Assembly: GCF_024448985.1 (NCBI RefSeq)
Contig: NZ_JAMOII010000007.1
Location: forward strand, 99,049 to 163,048
DNA: 64,000 nucleotides
Direction of reading: 5' to 3'
Source of the DNA: Stutzerimonas stutzeri
GTDB lineage: Bacteria > Pseudomonadota > Gammaproteobacteria > Pseudomonadales > Pseudomonadaceae
The notes beneath the pieces are model-generated. The model worked only from the letters and a program-made list of their open reading frames with translations, did not search any database and was not told where the DNA came from. The translations under genes and the position numbers were made by a program. This document shows, one piece after another, positions 50,148 to 59,659 of the stretch. The stretch's first letter is position 1. Every line of letters starts with the position of its first letter.

Positions 50148-50285
50148 AAAAACAGGCTCGGAAAGCCGCTTGCGGCTAACGCGCTTCAGCGCGGCCCGAG
50201 GGCGAACGGAGTGAGTCATGCTCATTTACAACAGTAAACTCCGCTTCCTCACCTGTTTTTGCCTTGCATGGCTCTAGCTCGCCAG
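50148..50285. repeat. Degenerate family A element, reverse orientation
   Basis: AAAAACAGG at 50148-50156 and the inverse CCTGTTTTT at 50252-50260 frame the region. The right half (TCCGCTTCCTCACCTGTTTTTG, then CTCG) is the inverse of the core at 1851-1872, and ATGCTCATTTACAACAGTAA matches the extra segment in the copy at 56465-56500. It sits between minE and rluA. Confidence 0.55.
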
Positions 50286-50316
50286 TTCCAGAATAGATTT
50301 TCAGTAACCTCTGACG

Positions 50317-50347
50317 GACGGCGACCCACGGGTCGCCGTCTTCGTTT
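50317..50347 (+). terminator. Intrinsic terminator of the min operon
   Basis: A perfect 11-bp stem GACGGCGACCC / GGGTCGCCGTC (50317-50340) followed by TTCGTTT. It ends 14 bases before the rluA ATG, so it may also lie in the rluA leader. Confidence 0.7.
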
Positions 50348-50360
50348 ATGGGAAACGCAG

Positions 50361-50996
50361 ATGCCGTTAAGCAACATCCAGATTGTTCACCAGGACGCCG
50401 CTCTGTTGGTGATCAATAAACCCACCCTGCTGCTCTCGGTACCCGGTCGCGCCGAGGATAACCGTGACTGCCTGGTGACCCGCCTGCAGGAAAACGGCTA
50501 TCCCGAGGCGCGCATCGTGCATCGGCTGGACTGGGAAACCTCCGGCCTGATCGTGCTCGCCCGCGATGCCGGCAGTCACCGCGAGTTGTCGCGCCAGTTC
50601 CACGATCGCGAGACGGAAAAAGCCTACACCGCGCTGTGCTGGGGCGAACCGGAACAGGACAGCGGCAGTATCGACCTGCCCCTGCGATACGACCCGCCAA
50701 CCAAGCCCCGGCACGTGGTCGATCATAAACTGGGCAAGCATGCACTGACCTACTGGCGCGTCCTGGAGCGCTGCGGTCACTACAGCCGCGTCGAACTGAC
50801 CCCTATTACCGGCCGCTCCCACCAGTTGCGCGTGCATATGCTTTCCATCGGCCATCCGCTACTCGGCGACCGCCTCTATGCTCACGAACAGGCGTTGAAC
50901 GCTCATGAACGCCTGTGCCTGCATGCAAGCATGCTCGCGCTGACTCACCCCCAGAATGGCGAGCGGATGCGCTTCGATTGCCCTGCGCCATTTTGA
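50361..50996 (+). CDS. rluA: RNA pseudouridine synthase, RluA family
   Basis: A 211-residue pseudouridine synthase close in length to E. coli RluA (219), which modifies 23S rRNA U746 and tRNA U32. The catalytic Asp57 is in HRLDWETSGL, with the KAYTALCWG strand and RSHQLRVHM loop also intact. ATG 50361 has GGGAAA ahead; the upstream reading starts inside repeat DNA. Confidence 0.88.
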   Translation: MPLSNIQIVHQDAALLVINKPTLLLSVPGRAEDNRDCLVTRLQENGYPEARIVHRLDWETSGLIVLARDAGSHRELSRQFHDRETEKAYTALCWGEPEQDSGSIDLPLRYDPPTKPRHVVDHKLGKHALTYWRVLERCGHYSRVELTPITGRSHQLRVHMLSIGHPLLGDRLYAHEQALNAHERLCLHASMLALTHPQNGERMRFDCPAPF

Positions 50997-51568
50997 TGAC
51001 TAGCTTCATCGATGCGACCCGAGGCGCCCCAGCTCACCCAAGCCTGCATAAAGCACTCGACCTTTGGACGCACAGTCCCGGCCTGGCGCTGGATCTAGGC
51101 TGCGGTGCCGGGCGCGATAGCTTGGCGTTGCTTCGTGCAGGCTGGAAGGTCGTCGCGCTCGACCGGGACCCAGAAGCATTGCGCGCTCTGCAGGAACAGG
51201 CAGCTGCGTATGCGCCCGGTGCGCTCACAGCACTGTGCCGGACATTCGAGGACGCCGCTCCGTTGCCGGCAGTGGACCTCATAAATGCCAGTTTCGCACT
51301 GCCGTTCTGCCGACCGGAGGCATTTACCGACCTCTGGATGCGAATCACCCAGGCGCTACGGCAGGGTGGTCTGTTCACCGGGCATTTTTTCGGCCCACGA
51401 GACGACTGGGCAAAGAAAGGCCTCAGTATCCACAGCCAAGATCAGCTTCGACGCCAGTTCGAACGCTGGGAGCTGCTAGCGCTCAAGGAGTTCGATTACG
51501 ACGGTACGACCGCAATGGGGCGGGCCAAGCACTGGCAAATGTTTGAGGTCATAGCACGGCCCGGCTGA
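50996..51568 (+). CDS. Class I SAM-dependent methyltransferase
   Basis: A 190-residue methyltransferase with motif I LDLGCGAGRDSLALL and the following acidic strand VVALDRDPEAL. Its ATG shares one base with the rluA stop (TGATG), a re-initiation arrangement. The family resembles TehB-like small-molecule methyltransferases. The substrate is unknown; coupling to rluA hints at an RNA link but does not prove it. Confidence 0.82.
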   Translation: MTSFIDATRGAPAHPSLHKALDLWTHSPGLALDLGCGAGRDSLALLRAGWKVVALDRDPEALRALQEQAAAYAPGALTALCRTFEDAAPLPAVDLINASFALPFCRPEAFTDLWMRITQALRQGGLFTGHFFGPRDDWAKKGLSIHSQDQLRRQFERWELLALKEFDYDGTTAMGRAKHWQMFEVIARPG

Positions 51569-51648
51569 AACGTCGCGCTAGAGCGTCGAAGACTGCAGCC
51601 ACTCCACCGATGGGATAGACTTTTCAGCCTTGCCGTCCGGAGCTACCC

Positions 51649-52938
51649 ATGCGCAATGAACTCAACCAGGGCCTGATCGATTACCTCAAGGCCTCGCCAA
51701 CGCCGTTTCACGCCACCCGCAGCCTTGCGTTAAGCCTTCAGGCGGCCGGCTACAAGGCGCTGGATGAAAGCGAAACCTGGCATACAGAGCCGGGTGGTCG
51801 CTATTACGTCACTCGTAACGACTCCGCGATCATCGCCTTCCAGCTCGGCACAAAATCCGCCATCGAATACGGCGCGCGCCTGGTTGGTGCTCATACCGAC
51901 AGCCCCTGCCTGCGCGTCAAGCCGCAACCGGAGCTGCAGCGTCAGGGTTTCTGGCAGTTGGGGGTGGAAGTTTACGGCGGCGCCTTGTTGGCGCCCTGGT
52001 TCGACCGCGATCTGTCCCTGGCTGGCCGTGTCACCTATAGCCGCGACGGGAAGATCGAAAGCCAGCTGATTGATTTCAGGCTGCCTATCGCCGTGATCCC
52101 AAGCCTTGCCATTCACCTGAACCGGGACGCCAATCAAGGCTGGGCGATCAATCCGCAAAACGAACTTCCGCCGATTCTGGCGCAGATCGCCAGCGAAGAC
52201 AGCCCGGATTTCCGCGCCTTGCTGGCAGATCAGCTCAGCCGCGAACACGGCCTGGTCGCCGATGTGGTGCTGGATTTCGAGCTGAGCTTCTACGATACCC
52301 AGGGCGCGGCGGTTATCGGCCTGAACGGCGAGTTCATCGCTGGCGCGCGGCTGGATAACCTGCTGTCCTGCTTCGCTGGTTTGCAAGCCCTGCTGCGGGC
52401 AGGCCCGGACGAAACCTGCGTACTGGTCTGTACCGATCACGAGGAGGTGGGCTCGGCCTCTATGTGCGGCGCCGATGGCCCGTTTCTGGAGCAGGTGCTG
52501 CGTCGTGTACTGCCCGAGGGAGAAGCATTCCAGCGCTGCATCAATCGCTCACTGCTGATCTCGGCAGACAACGCCCATGCGGTACATCCCAACTACATCG
52601 ACAAGCACGACGGCAATCACGGGCCGAAACTCAATGCCGGCCCGGTAATCAAGGTCAACAGCAATCAGCGCTACGCCACCAGCAGCGAAACCGCCGGCTT
52701 CTTCCGGCATCTATGCCTGGAAAACGAGGTATCGGTACAGAGCTTCGTCACGCGCAGCGACATGGGTTGCGGCTCGACCATCGGCCCGATCACGGCCAGC
52801 CAGCTGGGCGTACGCACCGTGGACATCGGGCTGCCGACTTTTGGTATGCATTCGATCCGCGAACTGGCCGGCAGCCAGGACCTGGCGCATCTGGTCAAGG
52901 TGCTCAGCGCCTTTTATTCGAGCGCCGAGCTGCCCTGA
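51649..52938 (+). CDS. apeB: M18 family aminopeptidase
   Basis: A 429-residue aspartyl-aminopeptidase-type metalloprotease. Zinc ligands are visible in [41 protein letters not shown] and NAHAVHPNY, the expected order for M18. It removes N-terminal residues (often acidic) in the cytoplasm. A single gene with a likely promoter in the 80-base gap after the methyltransferase. Confidence 0.92.
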   Translation: MRNELNQGLIDYLKASPTPFHATRSLALSLQAAGYKALDESETWHTEPGGRYYVTRNDSAIIAFQLGTKSAIEYGARLVGAHTDSPCLRVKPQPELQRQGFWQLGVEVYGGALLAPWFDRDLSLAGRVTYSRDGKIESQLIDFRLPIAVIPSLAIHLNRDANQGWAINPQNELPPILAQIASEDSPDFRALLADQLSREHGLVADVVLDFELSFYDTQGAAVIGLNGEFIAGARLDNLLSCFAGLQALLRAGPDETCVLVCTDHEEVGSASMCGADGPFLEQVLRRVLPEGEAFQRCINRSLLISADNAHAVHPNYIDKHDGNHGPKLNAGPVIKVNSNQRYATSSETAGFFRHLCLENEVSVQSFVTRSDMGCGSTIGPITASQLGVRTVDIGLPTFGMHSIRELAGSQDLAHLVKVLSAFYSSAELP

Positions 52939-52974
52939 CTCGGAAGATCCAGGCGAGCGCCCGCCTGGATTCGA

Positions 52975-53937
52975 TCACTCGATACTCTCGTCGATGACGA
53001 GCGCGACCTTGCCCGAGACTTGATTGCTAGCCAACGCAGCGAAGGCAGCTTCCACATCGTGGATCGGGAAGCTGCGTTCCAATCGCGGCGAGAGGGATTT
53101 ATCAGCGAACAGTGGCCAAACCCGGTCGTGCATGTCCGCGAGCAGCTCGGCCTTGTCATCGGCACTACGACTGCGCAGCGTCGAGCCAATCAGCTGGATG
53201 CGTTTGGCCAGCAAGCCGCCCAGATCCATTTCGGCCTTGCGACCGCCCATCATGCCAATGATCACCCAGCGCCCTTCCGTCGCAAGCAACTGCGTATTTA
53301 GTGCCACATACTTGGCGCCGACCGGATCGAGGATCACATTGAACGGACCGAAGTCACGAAGCGCTTCCAGCGACTCATTGCGCAGCACGCCGCCCTTCGC
53401 GCCCAACGACTCGCAGTAGGCGAGGCGTTCCGCCGAACCGACACTGACCCAGCACGGGCTGCCGAACGCCTTGCATAACTGGATGGCAGCCGACCCGACT
53501 CCGCTTGCGCCAGCGTGAAGCAGGACTTTCTCGTCAGGCTGTAGCGCGCCCAGGCGGAACAGATTCAGCCACGCAGTAGCGTAGACTTCCGGAATCACGG
53601 CAGCTTCCGTCAGCGAAAGGCCTTGCGGCACCGGAAGCACGTGACGGGCATCGACAACCACCTCCTCAGCCATGCCGCCGCCAGCCAGCAAGGCGCAGAC
53701 CCGGTCGCCTATACGATGAGAAACGCCGGGCCCTACCTCGCTGATCACACCGGCACACTCCAACCCCAGGATATCGGTCACGCCCGGTGGCGGCGGATAA
53801 TGCCCGGCACGCTGCAACAGATCGGCCCGATTCAGGCCGGCAGCCGCCACCCGAATCCTTACCTGCCCATCACCGTACACCGGAGCGGCGCGCTCCACCC
53901 ACTCGACCTGCCCCTCGACGCCTTGCAATGCCTTCAT
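52975..53937 (-). CDS. NAD(P)H:quinone oxidoreductase, zinc-independent MDR (PIG3-like)
   Basis: A 320-residue quinone-oxidoreductase-type MDR enzyme. N-terminal GroES-like fold with AGLNRADLLQRAGHYPPPPG (typical of the PIG3/TP53I3 branch) and the cofactor motif HAGASGVGSAAIQL. No zinc cysteines. Divergent from prc. Confidence 0.87.
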   Translation of the reverse strand: MKALQGVEGQVEWVERAAPVYGDGQVRIRVAAAGLNRADLLQRAGHYPPPPGVTDILGLECAGVISEVGPGVSHRIGDRVCALLAGGGMAEEVVVDARHVLPVPQGLSLTEAAVIPEVYATAWLNLFRLGALQPDEKVLLHAGASGVGSAAIQLCKAFGSPCWVSVGSAERLAYCESLGAKGGVLRNESLEALRDFGPFNVILDPVGAKYVALNTQLLATEGRWVIIGMMGGRKAEMDLGGLLAKRIQLIGSTLRSRSADDKAELLADMHDRVWPLFADKSLSPRLERSFPIHDVEAAFAALASNQVSGKVALVIDESIE

Positions 53938-54223
53938 GCTGCCTCCATAGTGCTTAACACCTGCGCCCGCTCAACCGTTACTTGCCGGCGATGCAGGCCG
54001 CTGATAATTGCTGCATCAGACCATATGGCTATCCCTTACCACGAATTGCCGATTCGGTATGGCGTGGCGCCGGGGTTAGCCTGCCGGCTGATGCGATCTC
54101 TGTCGCGGCGTGTTAGCCGCCAGGTATCATCGGGCTGTTGTTATTCCGTCGGGCGGATGCCGCTCGACGCCTGATTGATGGCCTAATATGCGTTATTACC
54201 CAGCCTCGCGTCGCCCCTTCGAA

Positions 54224-56320
54224 ATGAAACGATCATTGACCGCCGGTTTTCTAGCCTTGCTGCTAGGCCTTCAGGCCAACACCGCCCTGGCCAAGCCAGC
54301 CGACGGACATGACTGGGATTACTTGCAGCCCGACCGTGACCAAGTGATCGCCAGCCTCAACGTGGTAGAACTGCTCAAGCGCCATCATTACAACAAACCC
54401 CCGCTTAACGACGCCCGCTCGGCAAAAATCTTCGACAGCTACATCGCAATGCTCGATCCGTCGCGCAGTTATTTCACTGCGGGAGATCTTGCCGAGTTCG
54501 AGGGCTGGCGCAATCAATTCGACGACTTCCTCAAGAACGGCAATCTCGAGCCCGGCTTCGCGATCTACAAGGTGCACCTTGAGCGCTTGCAGAGCCGGCT
54601 CGAATACGCGCGAGGCCTGCTGAGCGAAGGCGTGGACAGCTTCGATTTCACCCTCGACGAAGAGTTACTGGTCGATCGTGAAAATGCCGCCTGGCCCAAA
54701 GACGAAAAGGAACTGGACGATCTATGGCGCAAACGCGTCAAGGACGAGGTTCTGCGATTGAAGATCGCCGGCAAAGAGCCCAAAGCCATCGAGGAGTTGC
54801 TGACCAAACGCTACAAGAATCAGCTGGCGCGTCTTGAGCAGACCCGTGGCGAGGATGTATTCCAGACCTACATCAACGCATTTGCCCAGTCCTATGATCC
54901 TCACACTCAGTACCTGTCGCCCGACAATGCGGAAAACTTCGACATCAACATGAGCCTTTCCCTGGAAGGCATCGGTGCCGTGCTGCAGAGCGACAACGAG
55001 CACGTCAAGGTCGTGCGCCTGGTCCCGGCTGGCCCCGCAGAGAAGAGCAAGCAGATCGTCCCTGCCGACAAGATCGTTGGTGTCGGTCAAGGCGACGAAG
55101 AGATGGTCGACGTCATCGGCTGGCGCCTCGACGAGGTGGTCAAGCTGATCCGCGGTCCGAAGGGTTCGGTTGTTCGCCTCGAAGTCATCCCGGCAAGCAA
55201 CGCACCGAACGATCAAAGCAGCAAGATCGTCGCTATCACCCGTGAAGCAGTGAAGCTCGAAGAGCAGGCGGCGAAGAAATCGGTGCTCAATCTGGAGCAG
55301 GACGGCCGCAACTACAAGCTCGGAATCATTGAGATTCCCGCTTTCTACCTTGACTTCAAGGCCCTGCGCGCCGGAGACAAGGACTACAAGAGCACCACCC
55401 GCGACGTGAAGAAGCTGCTGACGGAGCTGAAAGACGAAAACGTGGATGGCGTCGTCATCGATCTGCGCAATAACGGCGGTGGTTCGCTCCAGGAGGCGAC
55501 GGAGCTGACGGGCCTATTCATCGATCAGGGCCCGACGGTGCTGGTACGCAACAGCGATGGGCGTGTCGACGTGCTTGCCGACGAGCAGCAAGGCGCGTTC
55601 TACAAAGGCCCCCTTGCCGTTCTGGTCAATCGGCTGTCAGCGTCGGCGTCGGAAATTTTCGCTGGCGCCATGCAGGATTATCATCGCGCTCTCATCGTCG
55701 GTGGCCAGACCTTCGGCAAGGGCACCGTGCAAACGGTCCAGCCTCTCAATCATGGAGAGCTGAAGCTGACGCTGGCCAAGTTCTATCGTGTCTCCGGCCA
55801 AAGCACCCAGCATCAGGGCGTGATCCCCGACATTTCTTATCCCGCCGAAGTCGACACCAAGGAAATCGGCGAAAGCGCCCTGCCCGAAGCGCTGCCGTGG
55901 GACAGCATCCGCGCCGCGATCAATCCTGATATCAATCCGTTCAAACCATTCCTCGCAGAACTCAAGGCACGCCACGAAGCACGCACGAACGAGCACCCTG
56001 ATTTCGTTTTCACCCGTGATCGCCTCGCGCTCACACAGGAGCTCATGCACGAGACGAGTGTCAGCCTCAACGAGGAGAAGCGCCGGGCGCAGCAGGAAGG
56101 CATCGAGAAGCGGCAACTGGCGCTGGAAAATACGCTGCGCAAGGCCAAAGGCGAGGAGCCGCTGGCCAAACTCGAACGGGAAGATGAAACGATCCCGGTC
56201 ATTGAAGAGAAAAAGGTAAAGCCAGAGGACGATGCCTACCTTTCGGAAAGCGGCAGAATTCTGCTGGACTACCTCGGACTGCAGGACGCAATGGCTGGAC
56301 ATACCGCCGTAGAGCGATAG
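54224..56320 (+). CDS. prc: Carboxy-terminal processing protease Prc/Tsp (AlgO)
   Basis: A 698-residue periplasmic S41 protease that degrades proteins with nonpolar C termini; in P. aeruginosa AlgO acts on MucA and thereby on AlgU. Signal peptide MKRSLTAGFLALLLGLQANTALA, helical N-terminal domain, PDZ ~240-320 (LEGIGAVLQSDNEH), catalytic Ser474 in LSASASEIFAGAMQ and Lys499 in FGKGTVQ, and a C-terminal DUF3340-type region with a charged helix. ATG 54224 puts the signal peptide at the start; ATG 54188 would add 12 residues in front of it. Confidence 0.92.
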   Translation: MKRSLTAGFLALLLGLQANTALAKPADGHDWDYLQPDRDQVIASLNVVELLKRHHYNKPPLNDARSAKIFDSYIAMLDPSRSYFTAGDLAEFEGWRNQFDDFLKNGNLEPGFAIYKVHLERLQSRLEYARGLLSEGVDSFDFTLDEELLVDRENAAWPKDEKELDDLWRKRVKDEVLRLKIAGKEPKAIEELLTKRYKNQLARLEQTRGEDVFQTYINAFAQSYDPHTQYLSPDNAENFDINMSLSLEGIGAVLQSDNEHVKVVRLVPAGPAEKSKQIVPADKIVGVGQGDEEMVDVIGWRLDEVVKLIRGPKGSVVRLEVIPASNAPNDQSSKIVAITREAVKLEEQAAKKSVLNLEQDGRNYKLGIIEIPAFYLDFKALRAGDKDYKSTTRDVKKLLTELKDENVDGVVIDLRNNGGGSLQEATELTGLFIDQGPTVLVRNSDGRVDVLADEQQGAFYKGPLAVLVNRLSASASEIFAGAMQDYHRALIVGGQTFGKGTVQTVQPLNHGELKLTLAKFYRVSGQSTQHQGVIPDISYPAEVDTKEIGESALPEALPWDSIRAAINPDINPFKPFLAELKARHEARTNEHPDFVFTRDRLALTQELMHETSVSLNEEKRRAQQEGIEKRQLALENTLRKAKGEEPLAKLEREDETIPVIEEKKVKPEDDAYLSESGRILLDYLGLQDAMAGHTAVER

Positions 56321-56364
56321 CCACTCAAGATGTCATTAAAATGACATCATCGAGTAGTGAAATA

Positions 56365-56583
56365 CGAAGGGTCGCCACTGTCAGACTGTGTGACAACGTA
56401 GCGAGCGAAGGTTAGGCAAGGACTAGGCGTCCCCACAAAAACAGGCGAGGAAGCGGACTGGGCTCGTACTCGAGTTTACGAGTTGTAATGAGCATTCCGA
56501 CTGGGCTCGCATCCGAGCCTGTTTTTAACGCGGCATAACCGAGCGCAGTAGTTTTCACACCATCTGACTGTGCGGCCCTTCGC
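56365..56583. repeat. Inverted-repeat intergenic element, family A copy 2
   Basis: Same layout as 1768-1953: arms GAAGGG..., TCAGACTGTGTGACAAC on the left and GTTTTCACACCATCTGACTG on the right, and an almost identical core (GGCGTCCCCACAAAAACAGG). It carries about 40 extra bases at 56466-56508, bounded by repeated GACTGGGCTCG. It fills the gap between prc and the EAL/GGDEF gene. Confidence 0.75.
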
Positions 56584-56609
56584 ATTCCTACGGCCAACAC
56601 GAGACCACC

Positions 56610-58406
56610 ATGACCGTCACCGAGCAGTTGAGCACGCTGGATAACATCCTCGCTCACGGCGACATCACCAGCCTTTTCCAGCCTATCGTTTCACTTTCCG
56701 AACGGCATATTCTGGGTTACGAAGCGTTGACGCGCGGCCCGTCCAACACCGCTCTGCACTCCCCCATCAATCTGCTCGCGGCCGCACGACATGCCGGTCG
56801 ACTCAACGAGCTCGAAATGACATGCCGGGAAAATGCTTGCCGCCGCTATAGCCAGCAGAATCTACAAGGCAAGCTGTTTCTCAACGTATCGCCGGAAACA
56901 CTGCTGGAGGCGGCCCACAAACCGGGCCGAACCTTGGAGCTGCTGCAGAAATATCGCATCCCGGCGGACAGGGTCGTGATTGAGCTCACGGAACAGACCC
57001 CCACGGACGACTTCGAACTGCTCGATGCCGCACTGCATCACTACCGTGACATGGGTTTCTCGATCGCGCTCGATGATCTCGGCGCCGGGTATTCCGGGTT
57101 GCGTATGTGGTCGGAACTGCGCCCCGATTACGTCAAAATCGATCGTTATTTCATCGATGGCATTCACCGGGACGCCATCAAGCGCGAATTTGTCGAATCC
57201 ATCATGAAGATCGCCAGAGCCTCACGCGCCCAGGTGATCGCCGAAGGCATCGAGCTAAGCGAGGAGCTCCGGATTCTTTCGGACATGGGCATCGACCTGG
57301 TTCAGGGCTACTTGTTGGGCCGACCGGAAGAGGTGCCGGCCACCGAGGCAGCGGTGCTGTTGCCAAGTATGGGGAATCGTGACGATACGCTGGACGAGAA
57401 CCAGCCGGACCTGTCTCCACTGGTACTGAAACAAGCCGCGGTTACCATCTCCTGCCCGATAGCGGACGTGCTGGAACTGTTCCGCCTGCAAGCGAATCTG
57501 AATTCGGTCGCGGTCCTCGACGCGATGGACACGCCAGTCGGTGTCGTACATCGAAGCCTGCTCTCTGACGCCCTACTCAAGCCCTTTGCAACGGACCTGC
57601 TGGCGCGCAAACCCATCAGTAGATTGATGGGCGATGACTTTCTCGCCGTAGAGCTTGGCCAGTCGCTGCAACAGGTCAGCCGGCTGTTGACCTGCCGAGC
57701 GCGACAGCGCATCGACGAAGATTTCGTCATCACCCTCAACGGTCGCTATCACGGCCTTGGCAGGGTCATCGATGTGCTGAGGCTGATCACCGAGATGAAG
57801 GTTCAGCAGGCACGCCATGCCAACCCGCTGACGCTGCTACCCGGCAATGTACCGATTCAGCAATGCCTGACGCGACTGCTGCGGCAAAATCGAGAGGCGG
57901 TGATCTGCTACGTCGATATCGACCATTTCAAACCCTTCAACGACCTGTACGGGTACGCCAAGGGTGACGAGGTCCTGCTATGTCTTGCTCACTGCCTGGA
58001 TGAACAGATCGATTCGAGTCGTGACTTCGTCGGTCACATCGGTGGGGATGACTTCATGTTGGTGATGAAGTCTGAAGATTGGTCAGCGAGAATCAGCCGA
58101 CTGTTCGACACATTCGAGCGACGCTGCCGGTCCTTCTACCGCGACGATCATCTAGCCGAGGGTTGCTTCATTGCCGAAGGGCGGCAAGGCGGCCAGCAAC
58201 GCTACCCCCTACTCTCCCTTTCGATCGGCGCGGTCCTTCTCAAGTCCGGGCCAACCCCCGAAATCGACGCCGCATCTCTCGCCGTCCTGGCCTCCGAAGC
58301 CAAGCGTCAGGCCAAGCAGGTGGCGGGTTACAGCCTGTACACGATCGATACGGAACGGCGGTCACTAGGCGTTCAGAGGCCGTGTTTGGCGGCGCTGGCT
58401 CTGTAA
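56610..58406 (+). CDS. EAL-CBS-GGDEF cyclic-di-GMP protein
   Basis: A 598-residue cytoplasmic protein. EAL domain ~10-250 with the main motifs present (EALTR at 38-42, NVSPETLL, ELTEQTP, DDLGAGYSGL, KIDRYFI, AEGIE), so phosphodiesterase activity is plausible. A CBS-like pair occupies ~275-400. The GGDEF domain ~425-585 reads GGDDF instead of GGDEF/GGEEF and has no RxxD inhibitory site before it, so cyclase activity is doubtful. It overlaps the convergent Sel1 gene by 34 bases. Confidence 0.88.
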   Translation: MTVTEQLSTLDNILAHGDITSLFQPIVSLSERHILGYEALTRGPSNTALHSPINLLAAARHAGRLNELEMTCRENACRRYSQQNLQGKLFLNVSPETLLEAAHKPGRTLELLQKYRIPADRVVIELTEQTPTDDFELLDAALHHYRDMGFSIALDDLGAGYSGLRMWSELRPDYVKIDRYFIDGIHRDAIKREFVESIMKIARASRAQVIAEGIELSEELRILSDMGIDLVQGYLLGRPEEVPATEAAVLLPSMGNRDDTLDENQPDLSPLVLKQAAVTISCPIADVLELFRLQANLNSVAVLDAMDTPVGVVHRSLLSDALLKPFATDLLARKPISRLMGDDFLAVELGQSLQQVSRLLTCRARQRIDEDFVITLNGRYHGLGRVIDVLRLITEMKVQQARHANPLTLLPGNVPIQQCLTRLLRQNREAVICYVDIDHFKPFNDLYGYAKGDEVLLCLAHCLDEQIDSSRDFVGHIGGDDFMLVMKSEDWSARISRLFDTFERRCRSFYRDDHLAEGCFIAEGRQGGQQRYPLLSLSIGAVLLKSGPTPEIDAASLAVLASEAKRQAKQVAGYSLYTIDTERRSLGVQRPCLAALAL

Positions 58407-58840
58407 CGTTCAGCCTCTTGCCGATCAGGCGCCAACCCATGTCCGCCCGCCTTGTACAACTGAGCCAGACGGGCCGTGGCCAATGGATGTCCGGCCTCGA
58501 CGGCGAGCTTCCACCAATGCGCCGCCTGGGCTCCGTCCGGGCCGTGTTCGGCATCCTCACTTAAGGCGATCACGCCCATCTGGTAAGCAGCCTTGGCATC
58601 GCCTCCTTCGGCGGCCAGGCGCAACAAACGAATGCCTTCCCGTCTTGCACCATAACCCTGCCCTCTGAAAAGCAGGATGTGCCCGTAAAAACTCTGCGCC
58701 TTCGGATCACCTATCGCGGCCATACGCGAAAACTGGCCCTCCATCCAGCGCCACAACTTAGGCTGCTCGACAGCCCAACGCATGCTCAACAGCTTGCGTG
58801 CGGTCAGATAACCGGCGCGCGCCCGAACCTTGTGCAGCAT
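58373..58840 (-). CDS. Sel1-repeat protein
   Basis: A 155-residue helical protein with at least two Sel1 repeats (RLLRLAAEGGDAKAAYQMGVIAL; WWKLAVEAGHPLATARLAQLYKAG). It has no signal peptide, so it is probably a cytoplasmic adaptor. ATG 58840 shares one base with the stop of the preceding gene (TAATG), a coupled start; the longer reading is therefore rejected. Confidence 0.8.
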   Translation of the reverse strand: MLHKVRARAGYLTARKLLSMRWAVEQPKLWRWMEGQFSRMAAIGDPKAQSFYGHILLFRGQGYGARREGIRLLRLAAEGGDAKAAYQMGVIALSEDAEHGPDGAQAAHWWKLAVEAGHPLATARLAQLYKAGGHGLAPDRQEAERYRASAAKHGL

Positions 58841-59235
58841 TACGGCGCCTCCGGATAATCGAATTCGAACACGCGCGCGACTTCGCCCGCATGCCAGGAA
58901 GCAGCAGCTGCGCCATCGGTAGGACCTGCAAACCGCCCAAGACGAGCGGCGCATTCGAAGAAACCCGTTCTGGGTAAACGGCTGGCACCTTGGCTGATCA
59001 CCAGTGCGCTGCGCAACGGTCGGCCAGCGCGTGCGTCCAGCGTCGCCAAGTACTCCAGTGCAGCCGTCAATGTCTGCATCGCCGGCGTGGGTAACTGGAG
59101 GCGTTCGACCAGCGCACGATAGGTCACCAGATGACGCTGCCGTCGAGCGGCGGTCAACTCATCCAGCAACGCCTGCCAGTGCGGGCGGCTGATGCGAATC
59201 GACGGCGCGGCGTCTTTCAAGCTTCCGGCTCCCAT
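58840..59235 (-). CDS. Conserved protein of unknown function, 131 aa
   Basis: A 131-residue soluble protein. The middle (VTYRALVERLQLPTPAMQTLTAALEYLATLDARAGRP) looks like a winged helix, followed by SALVISQGASRLPRTGFFECAARLGRF, a pattern I have seen in uncharacterised proteobacterial proteins. Its start lies inside the HTH gene (19-base overlap) and its end is fused to the Sel1 start. The tight three-gene overlap suggests a common job. The nature of that job is not readable. Confidence 0.7.
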   Translation of the reverse strand: MGAGSLKDAAPSIRISRPHWQALLDELTAARRQRHLVTYRALVERLQLPTPAMQTLTAALEYLATLDARAGRPLRSALVISQGASRLPRTGFFECAARLGRFAGPTDGAAAASWHAGEVARVFEFDYPEAP

Positions 59236-59537
59236 CCTTCGATCTCCATCGCACGGGCTAGAGAGCGGCGTATGGGGTCACCGGGATCACGCTCGCCGCT
59301 TTCGATAAGGCCAAGGTAAACGGGGCTGATGCCTACGGAACGCGCCAGCGTCTCCTGACTCATGCCCTTGGCTTCACGCATCGCCGACAATTCGCTGAAT
59401 TTCGGTAAAGCAATCGGAGCCTCTGCGCCCGCCTGGGCAGTGCGCCCATTACGTTCACTCAGCAGCGCCTGATATTCATCCCAAGGCAGCACGGCGTACT
59501 CTGGCACACCGTCACGCATGATGACCTGAACACTCAT
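59217..59537 (-). CDS. XRE-type helix-turn-helix protein with antitoxin-like N terminus
   Basis: A 106-residue protein. Residues 1-27 (VIMRDGVPEYAVLPWDEYQAL) resemble the N-terminal strand-helix of antitoxins whose partner is RelE-like; residues ~45-100 form an XRE HTH (GMSQETLARSVGISPVYLGLIESGERDP). No RelE-like toxin is adjacent; the downstream overlapping gene is of another type. It is first in the operon and may autoregulate it. Confidence 0.78.
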   Translation of the reverse strand: MSVQVIMRDGVPEYAVLPWDEYQALLSERNGRTAQAGAEAPIALPKFSELSAMREAKGMSQETLARSVGISPVYLGLIESGERDPGDPIRRSLARAMEIEGWEPEA

Positions 59538-59659
59538 CCGCTACCCCGCTCGTTTGTCCATGAATGAAAGCGGATCTTAACAGCCTGAGGACGGATTTTT
59601 AGCCTACGGGTGCGCACTAAGAGAGTGAAAGCGTGGCCGCCCATAGCAGCACGAAAGGA

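Noticed and set aside
58240-58560. Minus-strand frame across the EAL/GGDEF and Sel1 ends
   Set aside because: Arg/Pro-rich shadow of two better-supported genes.
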